A DNA stretch of 33,671 nucleotides. Origin: Pseudomonadota bacterium (lineage in GTDB: Bacteria > Pseudomonadota > Alphaproteobacteria > Rhizobiales > Beijerinckiaceae). The first letter of the stretch is position 1, and each line of letters opens with the position of its first letter. Shown here one piece after another: positions 7,064 to 14,846 of the stretch. The stretch is taken from assembly GCA_021777795.1 (NCBI GenBank), contig JAJYDD010000004.1:1-33671 (forward strand). The letters run 5' to 3'. The translations under genes and the position numbers were made by a program. The notes under the pieces are model-generated. The model was given only the letters and a program-made list of their open reading frames with translations. It did not search any database and had not been told where the DNA came from.

Positions 7064-10000
7064 TCAAGACTCCTTAGTGGACGTTGACATGGATTTCTCG
7101 TCGTCCCGCAGTACGACGTAGATGGCGGGGATGACGAGCAGGGTCAGGGCGGTCGAGGAGGCGAGGCCGAACACCAGGGAGATCGCCAAGCCCTGGAAGA
7201 TCGGATCGGTGAGAATAAAGGCCGCGCCGATCATCGCGGCGGCTGCGGTCAACACGATGGGTTTGAAGCGGGTCGCTCCGGCCTCGATCAGCGCCGGCCG
7301 CAGCGCGGCGCCCAGGGCGCGGCGGGAGCGGATGAAATCAACGAGCAGGATCGAGTTGCGCACGATGATGCCGGCCAGCGCGATGAAGCCGATCATCGAG
7401 GTTGCCGTGAACGGCGCGCCCAAGACCCAATGGCCGAGCACGATGCCGATCAGCGTCAACGGCACCGGCGTCAGGACAACCAAAGGAAGCGTGAACGAAC
7501 CGAACTGCGCCACCACGAGCAGATAAATGCCGAGCAACGCCACCCCGAACGCCGCGCCCATGTCGCGGAACGTCACATAGGTCACCTCCCATTCGCCGTC
7601 CCACAGCAGCGTCGGCCGGGATTCGTCGAGCGGCTGGCCGTGCAGACTGATGACGGGCTTGCCGAGCTTACCCCAATCCATTTTGTCGATCGCCGCATCG
7701 ACGGCGAGCATGCCGTAAATCGGCGCCTCAAAGCGCCCGGCGAGATCGCCGGTCACCATCTCGGCATAGCGGCCGTTGTGACGGAAGATCGGATAGGAAC
7801 TCATTTCGTGCGTTACCTTGACGACATCGCCGAGTTCGACATTGGCGCCCTGTCGCGCTGTGCCGCCGGCCGCCAGCGGGGTCGACAGCAGCTTTTCATT
7901 CAGCGTAAGTTCGGAGCGGGGCAGGGCGACATTGATGAGGATAGGTTTCAGCCCGGCGCCGCGCTGAGAATAACCAACCTTGGTTCCTGCGATTAACGCC
8001 CCAAGCGTATCATAGACCGCCTGTTCCTCGACGCCATGAAACTCCAGCGCCTCCTGATCGATGGAGAAGCGCAGCCGTTCGGCGGGAACGCCGAAACTGT
8101 CGTCCACGTCGACGATGAAGTCGACGCTCTCGAAAGCCTTGCGCACCTTGGCCGCCACCGCCCGCCGCGTCTTGGCGTCGGGCCCATAGATCTCGGCGAG
8201 CTGCGTCGCCAGCACCGGCGGCCCCGGCGGAACCTCGACGATCTTCAGCGACGAATGCGCCGGCAAGGGCAGGCCCGCCAGCCGCTTGCGAATGTCGAGC
8301 GCGATGGCGTGGCTTTCGCGCTTGCGATCGCCCTTGGGCGTCAGGTTGATCGAGAGGTCACCCATCTGCGGTTGGTTGCGCTGGTAATAGTGCCGCACGA
8401 GGCCGTTGAAGTTGAACGGCGCCGATGTCCCAGAATAGGCCTGGATCGACACAAGCTCCGGCAGCGAGGCGATGCGATCGGCCGCCGCTTTGAGCACGCG
8501 GTCAGTCTCCTCCACCGTCGCGCCCATCGGCAGGTCGAGCATGACCTGCAATTCGGACTTGTTGTCGAAGGGCAGCAGCTTCACCGTCACACTCTCGGTG
8601 AAGAACAAGGCGCAGACGGCGAGCGTCGCCGCGCCGACCGTCAGCAGGAACGCCCACGACCTCCAGCGACCCTTCAACAAAGGCGTCGCCACGCGGATAT
8701 ATAAGCGCCCCAACGCGCCGACGTGATGGAAATGCGCGTCCGCGCCGCTGGACTTGCGCTCGAAATGGCGTCCGGCGATCTTCAGCAGCAGCCAAGGCGT
8801 GATAATGACGGCGACGAAGAACGAGAACAGCATCGCCGTCGAGGCGTTGGCGGGAATCGGACTCATATAAGGGCCCATCAGCCCGCTAACGAACATCATC
8901 GGCAGCAGCGCGGCGACGATGGCCAGAGTCGCGACGATGGTGGGATTGCCGACTTCGGCGACGCCCTCGATCGCGGTCTCCACCAACCCTCGCTTGCCGC
9001 GCATTTCCCAATGGCGCACGATATTCTCGACCACGACGATCGCGTCGTCGACGAGAATGCCGATGGAGAAGATCAGCGCGAACAAGCTGACGCGGTTGAT
9101 CGTGTAGCCCATCATCCAAGAGGCGAACAGGGTCAGCAGGATCGTCGTCGGCACGATGATGAAGGTGACGACGCCCTCGCGCCAACCGATCGTCAGCGCG
9201 ATCAGCAGCACGATTGAGCCGGTAGCGAGCGCCAGATGAAACAGCAGTTCGTTGGCCTTCTCGTTGGCGGTGGCGCCATAATCGCGCGTCACCGCCACTT
9301 CGAGATTGGGGGGAATGATGCGGCCTCTGACGCTCGCTATGCGGTGCAACGCGGCGGCCGCGACTGTCACAGCGTTTTCGCCTTTGCGCTTGGCGACAGC
9401 AAGGCTGACCGCCGGACGGCGTGTGAGCTTGCCGTCTGCGCCGCGCGTCATCGTCCAGGCGCGATGGTCCAGCTCAGCGGACCCAACGACCGTCTTGGCG
9501 ACGTCCTTGACATAGACGGGGCGACCGTCGCGCGTAGTGATGAGCAGCAACCCAATGTCGGGAATCCCCTGTAGAGTCTGACCGACTACGACAGGCATGG
9601 ACTTCCCGTCCTGCCGGAACGCGCCGGCGAGGAAGGCGCGGTTGGCGTTCTGGACCTTGCTGACGAGTTGTTCCAGCGTCACGCCGTAAAGCGAAAGCTT
9701 CTCGGGATCGGGCTCGACGCGGATCTCGGAGGGCGAACCGCCGACGATGAAAGTCTCGCCGACGCCGTTGACCTTTGTGACCTCGTGCTGCAACTCCTCG
9801 GCGACCTGATAAAGACCGTTGTCGTTCCACTCAGCCGCCTTGTCGGCCTTGGCCGAGAGCGTCAGCACCAGGATCGGCACATCGTTGATGCCGCGGCCGA
9901 CGATGAGCGGCTGAGGTATGCCTTTGGGCAGACGGTCCAATGCGGCGCGAATCTTCTCATGGATGCGCAGCACCGCGGTGTCCTCGTCCGTGCCGACGAA

Positions 10001-10300
10001 GAAGCGCGCGGTGACGAGGACCTGATCGTCGGCGGTCTGCGAATAGACATGCTCGACGCCGTCAATGCCCTTGACGATGTCTTCCAGCGGCCGGGTGACG
10101 AGTTCGACCGCTTCGCTCGCCTTGTAGCCATTGGCGGCGACCATGATGTCGACCATCGGCACGCTGATCTGCGGCTCCTCCTCGCGCGGCAGCGAGACGG
10201 TCGCGATGGCGCCGGCGACCAGGGCCGCGATCAAGAAAAGCGGCGTCAGCGGCGATTGAATGAAGAGCCGCGTGAGAGTTCCAGACAGGCCCAGTTTCAT
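7064..10300 (-). CDS. RND-family efflux pump, inner-membrane permease
   Basis: A full-length 1078-residue RND permease. It has the N-terminal membrane helix (about 15-36), large periplasmic porter loops, a central block of helices with the proton-relay pair Asp418-Asp419 in GILVDDAIVVVENI, and a second helix block near the C-terminus containing GIIVRNSILLVDF. The family uses proton flow to export small molecules, working as a trimer with a periplasmic adaptor and an outer-membrane channel. Its start ATG overlaps the adaptor's stop (ATGA, 10297-10300), and the AhpD-like gene starts three bases past its own stop. No outer-membrane channel gene is present. The substrate is unknown; the neighbours point to a sulfur-related or thiol-reactive compound. 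Confidence 0.92.
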   Translation of the reverse strand: MKLGLSGTLTRLFIQSPLTPLFLIAALVAGAIATVSLPREEEPQISVPMVDIMVAANGYKASEAVELVTRPLEDIVKGIDGVEHVYSQTADDQVLVTARFFVGTDEDTAVLRIHEKIRAALDRLPKGIPQPLIVGRGINDVPILVLTLSAKADKAAEWNDNGLYQVAEELQHEVTKVNGVGETFIVGGSPSEIRVEPDPEKLSLYGVTLEQLVSKVQNANRAFLAGAFRQDGKSMPVVVGQTLQGIPDIGLLLITTRDGRPVYVKDVAKTVVGSAELDHRAWTMTRGADGKLTRRPAVSLAVAKRKGENAVTVAAAALHRIASVRGRIIPPNLEVAVTRDYGATANEKANELLFHLALATGSIVLLIALTIGWREGVVTFIIVPTTILLTLFASWMMGYTINRVSLFALIFSIGILVDDAIVVVENIVRHWEMRGKRGLVETAIEGVAEVGNPTIVATLAIVAALLPMMFVSGLMGPYMSPIPANASTAMLFSFFVAVIITPWLLLKIAGRHFERKSSGADAHFHHVGALGRLYIRVATPLLKGRWRSWAFLLTVGAATLAVCALFFTESVTVKLLPFDNKSELQVMLDLPMGATVEETDRVLKAAADRIASLPELVSIQAYSGTSAPFNFNGLVRHYYQRNQPQMGDLSINLTPKGDRKRESHAIALDIRKRLAGLPLPAHSSLKIVEVPPGPPVLATQLAEIYGPDAKTRRAVAAKVRKAFESVDFIVDVDDSFGVPAERLRFSIDQEALEFHGVEEQAVYDTLGALIAGTKVGYSQRGAGLKPILINVALPRSELTLNEKLLSTPLAAGGTARQGANVELGDVVKVTHEMSSYPIFRHNGRYAEMVTGDLAGRFEAPIYGMLAVDAAIDKMDWGKLGKPVISLHGQPLDESRPTLLWDGEWEVTYVTFRDMGAAFGVALLGIYLLVVAQFGSFTLPLVVLTPVPLTLIGIVLGHWVLGAPFTATSMIGFIALAGIIVRNSILLVDFIRSRRALGAALRPALIEAGATRFKPIVLTAAAAMIGAAFILTDPIFQGLAISLVFGLASSTALTLLVIPAIYVVLRDDEKSMSTSTKES

Positions 10301-11268
10301 GGCGCAACGATCCTGTCGCCGTCGGCGAGGCCGGAGAGGATTTCGATGGTTTTGACGCCCTTGTCGTCATGCGTCTCGCCCGGTTGCACGACAACTTCGT
10401 CGCCGTCGGCGAGTTTGACGTAATTGACGCCGGCGCGACGATAGACATAGTTGGCGGGGACTTCGATCGTGCGGCGTTTTCCGGTGTCGATATAGACGCG
10501 CGTGCGCTCGCCGACGAAATAATCGCCGAGCCCCGAGACGTCGACGTCGGCGATTACGCGCCCGCCTTGGATTTCGGGGTAGACGATACGCACGCGGCCT
10601 TCGCGCGTCGCCCCCTGCTCAGTTTCGGAAAGGCCGCGCGCGCCAATCAATACCCTATCTCCGGCGCGCAGGAACTGGGCGTGGCGCTCGGGAAGTTGCA
10701 AGCGAAGGACGTATTTGTCCTCAGCCAAGGTCGCGATGGTTTCTCCAGGCATCACGACGCGGCCGAGCGAGACCGGCACGCTCAGCACGCGTCCGGCGCC
10801 GGGCGCGAGCACCGCGCCTTCCGACGCCTGCTGCGCAATGACCTCGCGATCGCCCTTCATCGCCGCCAGATTGCGCTCGGCGACGTCGAGATTGGTTTTG
10901 GCTTGATCCAACTGCGTCTGGGTGGAGACGCCGCGGCGGGCGAGGGCGGCGATGCGGTCGTAATCGGTCTTGGCCTGGTCGCGCGTCGCCTGCTGCGAAG
11001 CGATCCGCGAATCGAGCGCCTGCATCTGCAAAGCGAGCTTCTCGTCGGTAACTTCGGCGATGGTCTGACCGGCCTTGACGTCATCGCCCTCCCTGACCGT
11101 CAGCGAGGCGATGGTGCCGCCGATGCGGGCGCGCGCAACAAGCTGATGGACAGGCTCCACGGTGGCGATCACCGCCTTGCGGTCGTTGACATAGGCCTCG
11201 CGCACGACGAGCGGCGCCGCGACCGCGGGCGTGGCGGCGAGAAGAAGGAGAAGCGCTAGGCGTCGCAT
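10297..11268 (-). CDS. RND periplasmic adaptor (membrane fusion protein)
   Basis: 323 residues. A signal peptide (MRRLALLLLLAATPAVAA) lacks a lipobox, so the adaptor is secreted rather than lipidated. Biotinyl-lipoyl-like halves flank a helical hairpin of about residues 78-145, with GGTIASLTVREGDDVKAG before it and VLAPGAGRV after it. Beta-barrel and membrane-proximal domains follow. It bridges the inner-membrane pump and an outer-membrane channel. It is the first gene of the leftward operon; GGGAG lies shortly before the ATG at 11268. Its promoter shares a 77-base gap with the divergent second BigR-type gene, so the repressor very likely controls it. Confidence 0.9.
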   Translation of the reverse strand: MRRLALLLLLAATPAVAAPLVVREAYVNDRKAVIATVEPVHQLVARARIGGTIASLTVREGDDVKAGQTIAEVTDEKLALQMQALDSRIASQQATRDQAKTDYDRIAALARRGVSTQTQLDQAKTNLDVAERNLAAMKGDREVIAQQASEGAVLAPGAGRVLSVPVSLGRVVMPGETIATLAEDKYVLRLQLPERHAQFLRAGDRVLIGARGLSETEQGATREGRVRIVYPEIQGGRVIADVDVSGLGDYFVGERTRVYIDTGKRRTIEVPANYVYRRAGVNYVKLADGDEVVVQPGETHDDKGVKTIEILSGLADGDRIVAP

Positions 11269-11301
11269 GAGGGCTCCCGAAGTGCGGACTTGACGTATAT
11301 A

Positions 11302-11329
11302 TCACGCTATGCTAATTCAGCAAGCGTGA
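11302..11329. promoter_or_regulatory. Near-perfect 28-bp palindrome, probable BigR-type operator
   Basis: In the 77-base gap between the adaptor and regulator starts, TCACGCT (11302-11308) mirrors AGCGTGA (11323-11329). Inside them TGCT (11310-11313) mirrors AGCA (11319-11322) around AATTC; a single extra A at 11309 breaks perfect symmetry. A minus-strand TTGCTG-N16-TATATA promoter-like pair overlaps the left arm, and a plus-strand TTGACG lies at 11290-11295. A repressor bound here could shut both directions. Confidence 0.6.
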
Positions 11330-11345
11330 AAGTAAGGTTGTAAAA

Positions 11346-11687
11346 ATGGGGCGCTTGAAGGTGAGGCGCTTGCAAGCCTCCGCCGCCGAGGCGGAATGCC
11401 TGATGAAGGCGATGGCCTCGCGCCCGCGCCTGATGATCTTGTGCGAACTGCTCGTCGGCGAACGCACGGTGACCGAACTTCAAGGGGCCGTAGGGTTGGC
11501 GATGTCGGCGGTGTCGCAGCATCTGGCGAAGTTGCGCGAGGCTGAGATTGTCGCGACGCGGCGCGAGTCGCAGACGATCTATTATTCGTTGTCGAGCGAA
11601 CCGGCGCGACGGCTGTTGTCGTCGCTCTACGAAATATATTGCGGCCCCGCGTCGGCTGCGAACAGACAACAAAGGAGAAAGTCATGA
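11346..11687 (+). CDS. BigR/SqrR-type ArsR-family persulfide-responsive repressor (copy 2)
   Basis: 113 residues from ATG 11346. The recognition helix is LAMSAVSQHLAKLR (about 51-64). Cys33 in RLMILCEL and Cys99 in LYEIYCGP are again 66 residues apart, the BigR/SqrR sensing pair; Cys18 is extra. It is similar to the first copy, including the shared QTIYY wing motif, but clearly diverged. It is divergent from the RND operon across a 28-bp palindrome, and its TGA overlaps the ATG of the DUF2892 gene (ATGA at 11684-11687). E. coli ygaV/ygaP pairs the same regulator type with a rhodanese fused to a DUF2892-like membrane segment. Autoregulation and control of the RND operon are inferred. Confidence 0.87.
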   Translation: MGRLKVRRLQASAAEAECLMKAMASRPRLMILCELLVGERTVTELQGAVGLAMSAVSQHLAKLREAEIVATRRESQTIYYSLSSEPARRLLSSLYEIYCGPASAANRQQRRKS

Positions 11688-11887
11688 CATTGGATCGCGC
11701 TGTTCTCGCCTTCGCTGGCTTCGTGGTATTGCTCAGTCTGGCGCTGGCGCATCTGTTCTCGCCCTGGTGGTTGCTACTGGCGGCTTTCGCCGGCCTCAAC
11801 ATGATCCAGGCCAGTTTCACGGGGTTCTGCCCCGCCGCGATGATTTTCAAAGCCTTTGGCGTGAAAGCGGGCGTGTGCTTCAGATAA
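11684..11887 (+). CDS. DUF2892 (YgaP transmembrane-type) small membrane protein
   Basis: 67 residues, starting at ATG 11684 with AAAGGAG seven bases upstream; the start overlaps the regulator stop. Two hydrophobic helices (about 6-24 and 27-43) are followed by the family signature TGFCPAAMIFKAFGV, with Cys49 and Cys65 near the C-terminus. In YgaP the same unit anchors a rhodanese domain to the inner membrane; here it stands alone, while the rhodanese is in the divergent operon. Its molecular role is unknown, though it recurs in sulfide and persulfide operons. A decayed TauE/SafE gene begins about ten bases after its stop, so the original operon was probably regulator, DUF2892, exporter. Confidence 0.87.
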   Translation: MTLDRAVLAFAGFVVLLSLALAHLFSPWWLLLAAFAGLNMIQASFTGFCPAAMIFKAFGVKAGVCFR

Positions 11888-11896
11888 GCCAAAGTC

Positions 11897-12755
11897 ATGA
11901 TGTCCGGGAGCTTCGCGAATACCTTCGGAAGGAGCGTGGCGCGTCGGCATGTGTGATGGACTCGCGCTGCTCGGCTCCGGCGGCTGCGCGGCCTGTCCCC
12001 CTGCGAATCTATCGAGGCGGCGTCCCCTCTTCGCATCTTGCGACTGATACAAGCGCCGTGGCGGTGTCCGTCAGCGCGCTCACGTAAACTGGCGGCGTAT
12101 GCCTGCGGGGGCAATGTTAAATTGGGTTGCGCCGCAGTGTTCGCTTTCGCGGGCATATTCGGCAGGGCGCTTGGGTCGTCAGCAGCCAAGCTCGTCGACG
12201 GGCCTCGTTTGTTCGGCGTCTGGATGGTGTTCATTGGCTGGCGATGCGGCGCAGGCCAAGGCGGTGGGATCGATAGGTAGTGCGGTTCCCTATGGAAGCG
12301 GCGGCGAGTTTGATCGGATCGGGGGGAGGCGTAGGAATATATCCGGTTTCACCGTAATTGGAGAAGGCCTCCTCGTCCTGTGTGCGCTTCTCGTCGCCTC
12401 GTCGATGCCGATGAGTTTCGTGGTTGGCTCGTCGCTGGTGTAGGTGGGCGCCTTCGGCGCAGCCACCGGCTTCAGTTACGCGCTGTCGCGCCCCGGTGAT
12501 CTCAGGAAGGCGACTTTGTTCGTAGTCGACGGCATTCCCGGCCGCTTCGTCCGCGTAGAGTTCGGCCGGCGCCTGGAGCCGCGCAAATACGCGATACGCA
12601 TGAGCTTGGCGTTGGCTGTTGTTGACGTCAGGCTCTTCGCTGTCGCTCGCGGGCCGCTCCCTGTCTTCGTGTTCGCTGGTTGCGCACGACGCCTCATCTT
12701 CGCGCCCGCGATTGTAACCCGCGGGCCCGGCGTGCCTCTTCAAAACAGGCTCTAA
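11897..12755 (+). pseudogene. Decayed TauE/SafE-family sulfite exporter
   Basis: No intact frame is left, yet pieces of a TauE/SafE permease occur in the right order on one strand in three frames. From 11952 the reading CDGLALLGSGG gives the N-terminal glycine motif. From about 12019, GVPSSHLATDTSAVAVSV runs into a stop at 12085-12087. From 12089, LAAYACGGNVKLGCAAVF continues through ALGSSAAKLVDG to about 12240. From 12366, LLVASSMPMSFVVGSSLV hits an in-frame TAG at 12441-12443 and resumes with VGAFGAATGFSYALS, then ARRLEPRKYAIRM-like text to about 12660. At least three frameshifts and one nonsense codon separate these. The last 100 bases before 12755 are not clearly part of it. Intact relatives export sulfite or other sulfur anions and often follow bigR-type genes. 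Confidence 0.72.
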
Positions 12756-12792
12756 AGCGTGGGCTCCCAGGGTCTTCAAGGACGGGGTGACG

Positions 12793-14079
12793 TCAGGCGT
12801 CGGCCTTCACGCTTTTCAACTTGTCGATGCCGAGCGCGCTAAGCGCCAGCGTCTCATAGAACGGTTCGCTTTCGCCCTTGCGCATCTTGCGGATGAAATA
12901 TTTTTCGAAGCCGATCTTGGCCGCATGCACCCATTTGCCTGACGACGACCAATTGACGTTGCGCGGCGGAATCTGCGGCTGCGCGACGAAGGCGATGCCG
13001 GAATCGCCAAAGTCGGCCAGACACACAGCATTCCACGTGCCTTGAAACGTCGGTTTGCCGCCGCGCAGAATCTGCCCGAGATTGCGCGCGGTAGCCGTGA
13101 CCATCGATTCGATCATGAAGCCTGTCTTCGGTACGCCGCAGGGCACCGGCGAAGGACCAACCGGCGGAATGGCGACGCAAACGCCGACCGCGAAAATATT
13201 GGGGTAAGCAGGATTTTGCTGATGCTTGTCGACGATGACGAAGCCGCGCGGATTGACGAGGCCCTCGATGCCCCGCAAGGGCGCAATGCCGCGAAACGCC
13301 GGCAGCATCATGGAAAAGCTGAAAGGCAGCTCCTTCGTGGCCTTCACAGCGCCGTCGTCCGCGATCTCCTCGACGGTCATCTTGCCTGGTTCGACTTTCT
13401 TGACCCGCGTGCTCGTCATCCATTTGATGTGACGCTCGCGCAGTTCGCTTTCAAGCAAGCCTTTGGTGTCGCCGACGCCGTCGAGTCCGAGATGGCCGAC
13501 ATAGGGTTCCGATGTAACGAAAGTCATCGGCACCCGGTCGCGGATCTTGCGTCGACGCAGTTCCGTTTCCAGGATGAAAGTAAATTCGTAGGCCGGCCCA
13601 AAGCAGGAAGCGCCTTGCGCGGCGCCGATGATGACCGGGCCGGGATTCTTGCAGAAGGCTTCGAAATTGACGGCCGCTTTTTCGGCGTGGTCGATGTGAC
13701 AGATGGAATTGGTGTAGCCCTCGGGACCGAAACCCTCGATCTCATCGAAGGCGAGTTCGGGGCCGGTCGCGATGATGAGATAATCGTATTTGATGATTGT
13801 GCCGTCGGCGAGCGCCAGAAGGTTATCTTTGGCGGAGAGTTTGACGACAGCGCTTGGCTTGAAGGCAATGCCCTTACGCGCCAACGTCGGCGCCAAATCG
13901 ATCTCAAGGTTTTCGCGCGTGCGCCAGCCGACGGGAACCCACGGATTGGAAGGAACGAAATGGTAGACAGGATCCTTGGTGACGACGGTGAGGCTGTCCT
14001 CCCGCCGCATTTGTTCCTTCATCTCGTAGGCCATCACAGCGCCGCTGAGTCCGGCGCCCATAATCACGATCTGGGCCAT
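12793..14079 (-). CDS. sqr: Sulfide:quinone oxidoreductase
   Basis: A 428-residue FAD flavoprotein that oxidises sulfide to sulfane sulfur and passes electrons to membrane quinone. The dinucleotide-binding GAGLSG is at 9-14. All three catalytic cysteines of the Acidithiobacillus ferrooxidans-type enzyme are present in matching contexts: Cys127 (NSICHIDHAEKA), Cys159 (GASCFGPAYEF) and Cys353 (GTWNAVCLADFGD). SNPWVPVGW (44-52), EPYVGHLG (191-198) and FEKYFIRKM (391-399) also match that type along its length. The C-terminal amphipathic region would sit on the inner membrane. ATG 14079 has AAGGAG eight bases upstream. A decayed cytochrome c gene lies just upstream on the same strand. Regulation by the BigR-type repressors nearby is likely but not shown. 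Confidence 0.93.
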   Translation of the reverse strand: MAQIVIMGAGLSGAVMAYEMKEQMRREDSLTVVTKDPVYHFVPSNPWVPVGWRTRENLEIDLAPTLARKGIAFKPSAVVKLSAKDNLLALADGTIIKYDYLIIATGPELAFDEIEGFGPEGYTNSICHIDHAEKAAVNFEAFCKNPGPVIIGAAQGASCFGPAYEFTFILETELRRRKIRDRVPMTFVTSEPYVGHLGLDGVGDTKGLLESELRERHIKWMTSTRVKKVEPGKMTVEEIADDGAVKATKELPFSFSMMLPAFRGIAPLRGIEGLVNPRGFVIVDKHQQNPAYPNIFAVGVCVAIPPVGPSPVPCGVPKTGFMIESMVTATARNLGQILRGGKPTFQGTWNAVCLADFGDSGIAFVAQPQIPPRNVNWSSSGKWVHAAKIGFEKYFIRKMRKGESEPFYETLALSALGIDKLKSVKADA

Positions 14080-14135
14080 TGCTCTTCTCCTTGCGCACCT
14101 TTAGGCGCTTTCTTGAAATTTCGAATTGAGATAGG

Positions 14136-14400
14136 TCAATCGCCGATGTGAGCGGCTCCGAAGAGCGCAAAGTAGGATGGAATCTTCGGACGGCCATTTT
14201 TGGGCCAGTCGTTGACCCCGCCTGGAAAATCCGGGCAGGGGACGGGGGAAGACCGCGGTGATGTCGATGGCTTCCTGATCGGAGAGCCTCTGGCCTTGAG
14301 GAAAGCGGGCGGAGGCCGGGAGCGGTGAAGCCAGAGGGTGTGGTGGATGACGGAGGGGCGATGCACGCGGCGCGACGAGGGCGGAGGAGGCAACCAACCC
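14136..14400 (-). pseudogene. Remnant of a cytochrome c (TsdA/thiosulfate dehydrogenase-like) C-terminus
   Basis: On the strand of sqr and 56 bases upstream of it, two frames carry consecutive pieces of a dihaem cytochrome c tail. One reads GQRLSDQEAIDIT, the motif that follows the distal haem-ligand Met in TsdA-like proteins. After a frameshift the next gives PDFPGGVNDWPKNGRPK and ends at a TGA at 14136-14138. Before them, WLHRS...PPAFLKA resembles the helix preceding the ligand. The Met itself and all CxxCH haem sites are missing, so no functional cytochrome is made. The former partner of SQR may have accepted electrons or acted on thiosulfate; this is inference. Confidence 0.55.
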
Positions 14401-14846
14401 GTCGACCATGCGGAAATCCGAGCGCACGAGAAAGCGTCTGATCGTTGAGCGGGTTGACCTCAGACACGACGGATCCTAACGGGGAGGCGACCATCTTAGC
14501 TGATGTCCAACCCGTCGGCGACAGGTGGTTGAAGGTTACGGTTCCAACCGAATATGAGCTAGCGCCAAAACGGCCAAGTCCAGCGCCGTGTGGGCGCTTC
14601 GTGGCGGCGAGGCTTCTCGAGGTTCCGGGCCGTTTTCCGCCGCGCGGCTGTTCCGCTCGTCGGGCGGCCGGGCAGACGAGTTGACCTAGTCGATACAGGA
14701 GATCATCGTCCGAACGATCCGGCGCCGCAGGCGACGGCTTGGGTGCGGAAAGCCCCTGGCCCGGGTTTCGCTTTAAGGGCAGCGAGTTCGCGCTTGGTGA
14801 TGTCGAGAGGATCGCATTCCGCCAGAATGGCCCGGAAGGATGTCCG
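14401..14846. other. 446-base stretch with no recognised gene
   Basis: Between the cytochrome remnant and the response regulator I find no gene that can be named. Open frames exist on both strands but look like shadows, with no ribosome site and unusual composition. The region must contain the promoter of the two-component operon; I see no convincing -35/-10 pair. The 3' end holds the GGAAGGA ribosome site (14834-14840) of the regulator. Confidence 0.5.

Noticed and set aside
12231-12779. Open frame of 182 codons on the minus strand
   Set aside because: It is antisense to the TauE/SafE remnant. Its composition is highly charged with no family motif and no ribosome site.
14703-14846. Minus-strand text ECDPLDITKRELAALKAK looks protein-like
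   Set aside because: It is short, antisense to the regulator start region, has no start or ribosome site of its own, and I cannot name a family.
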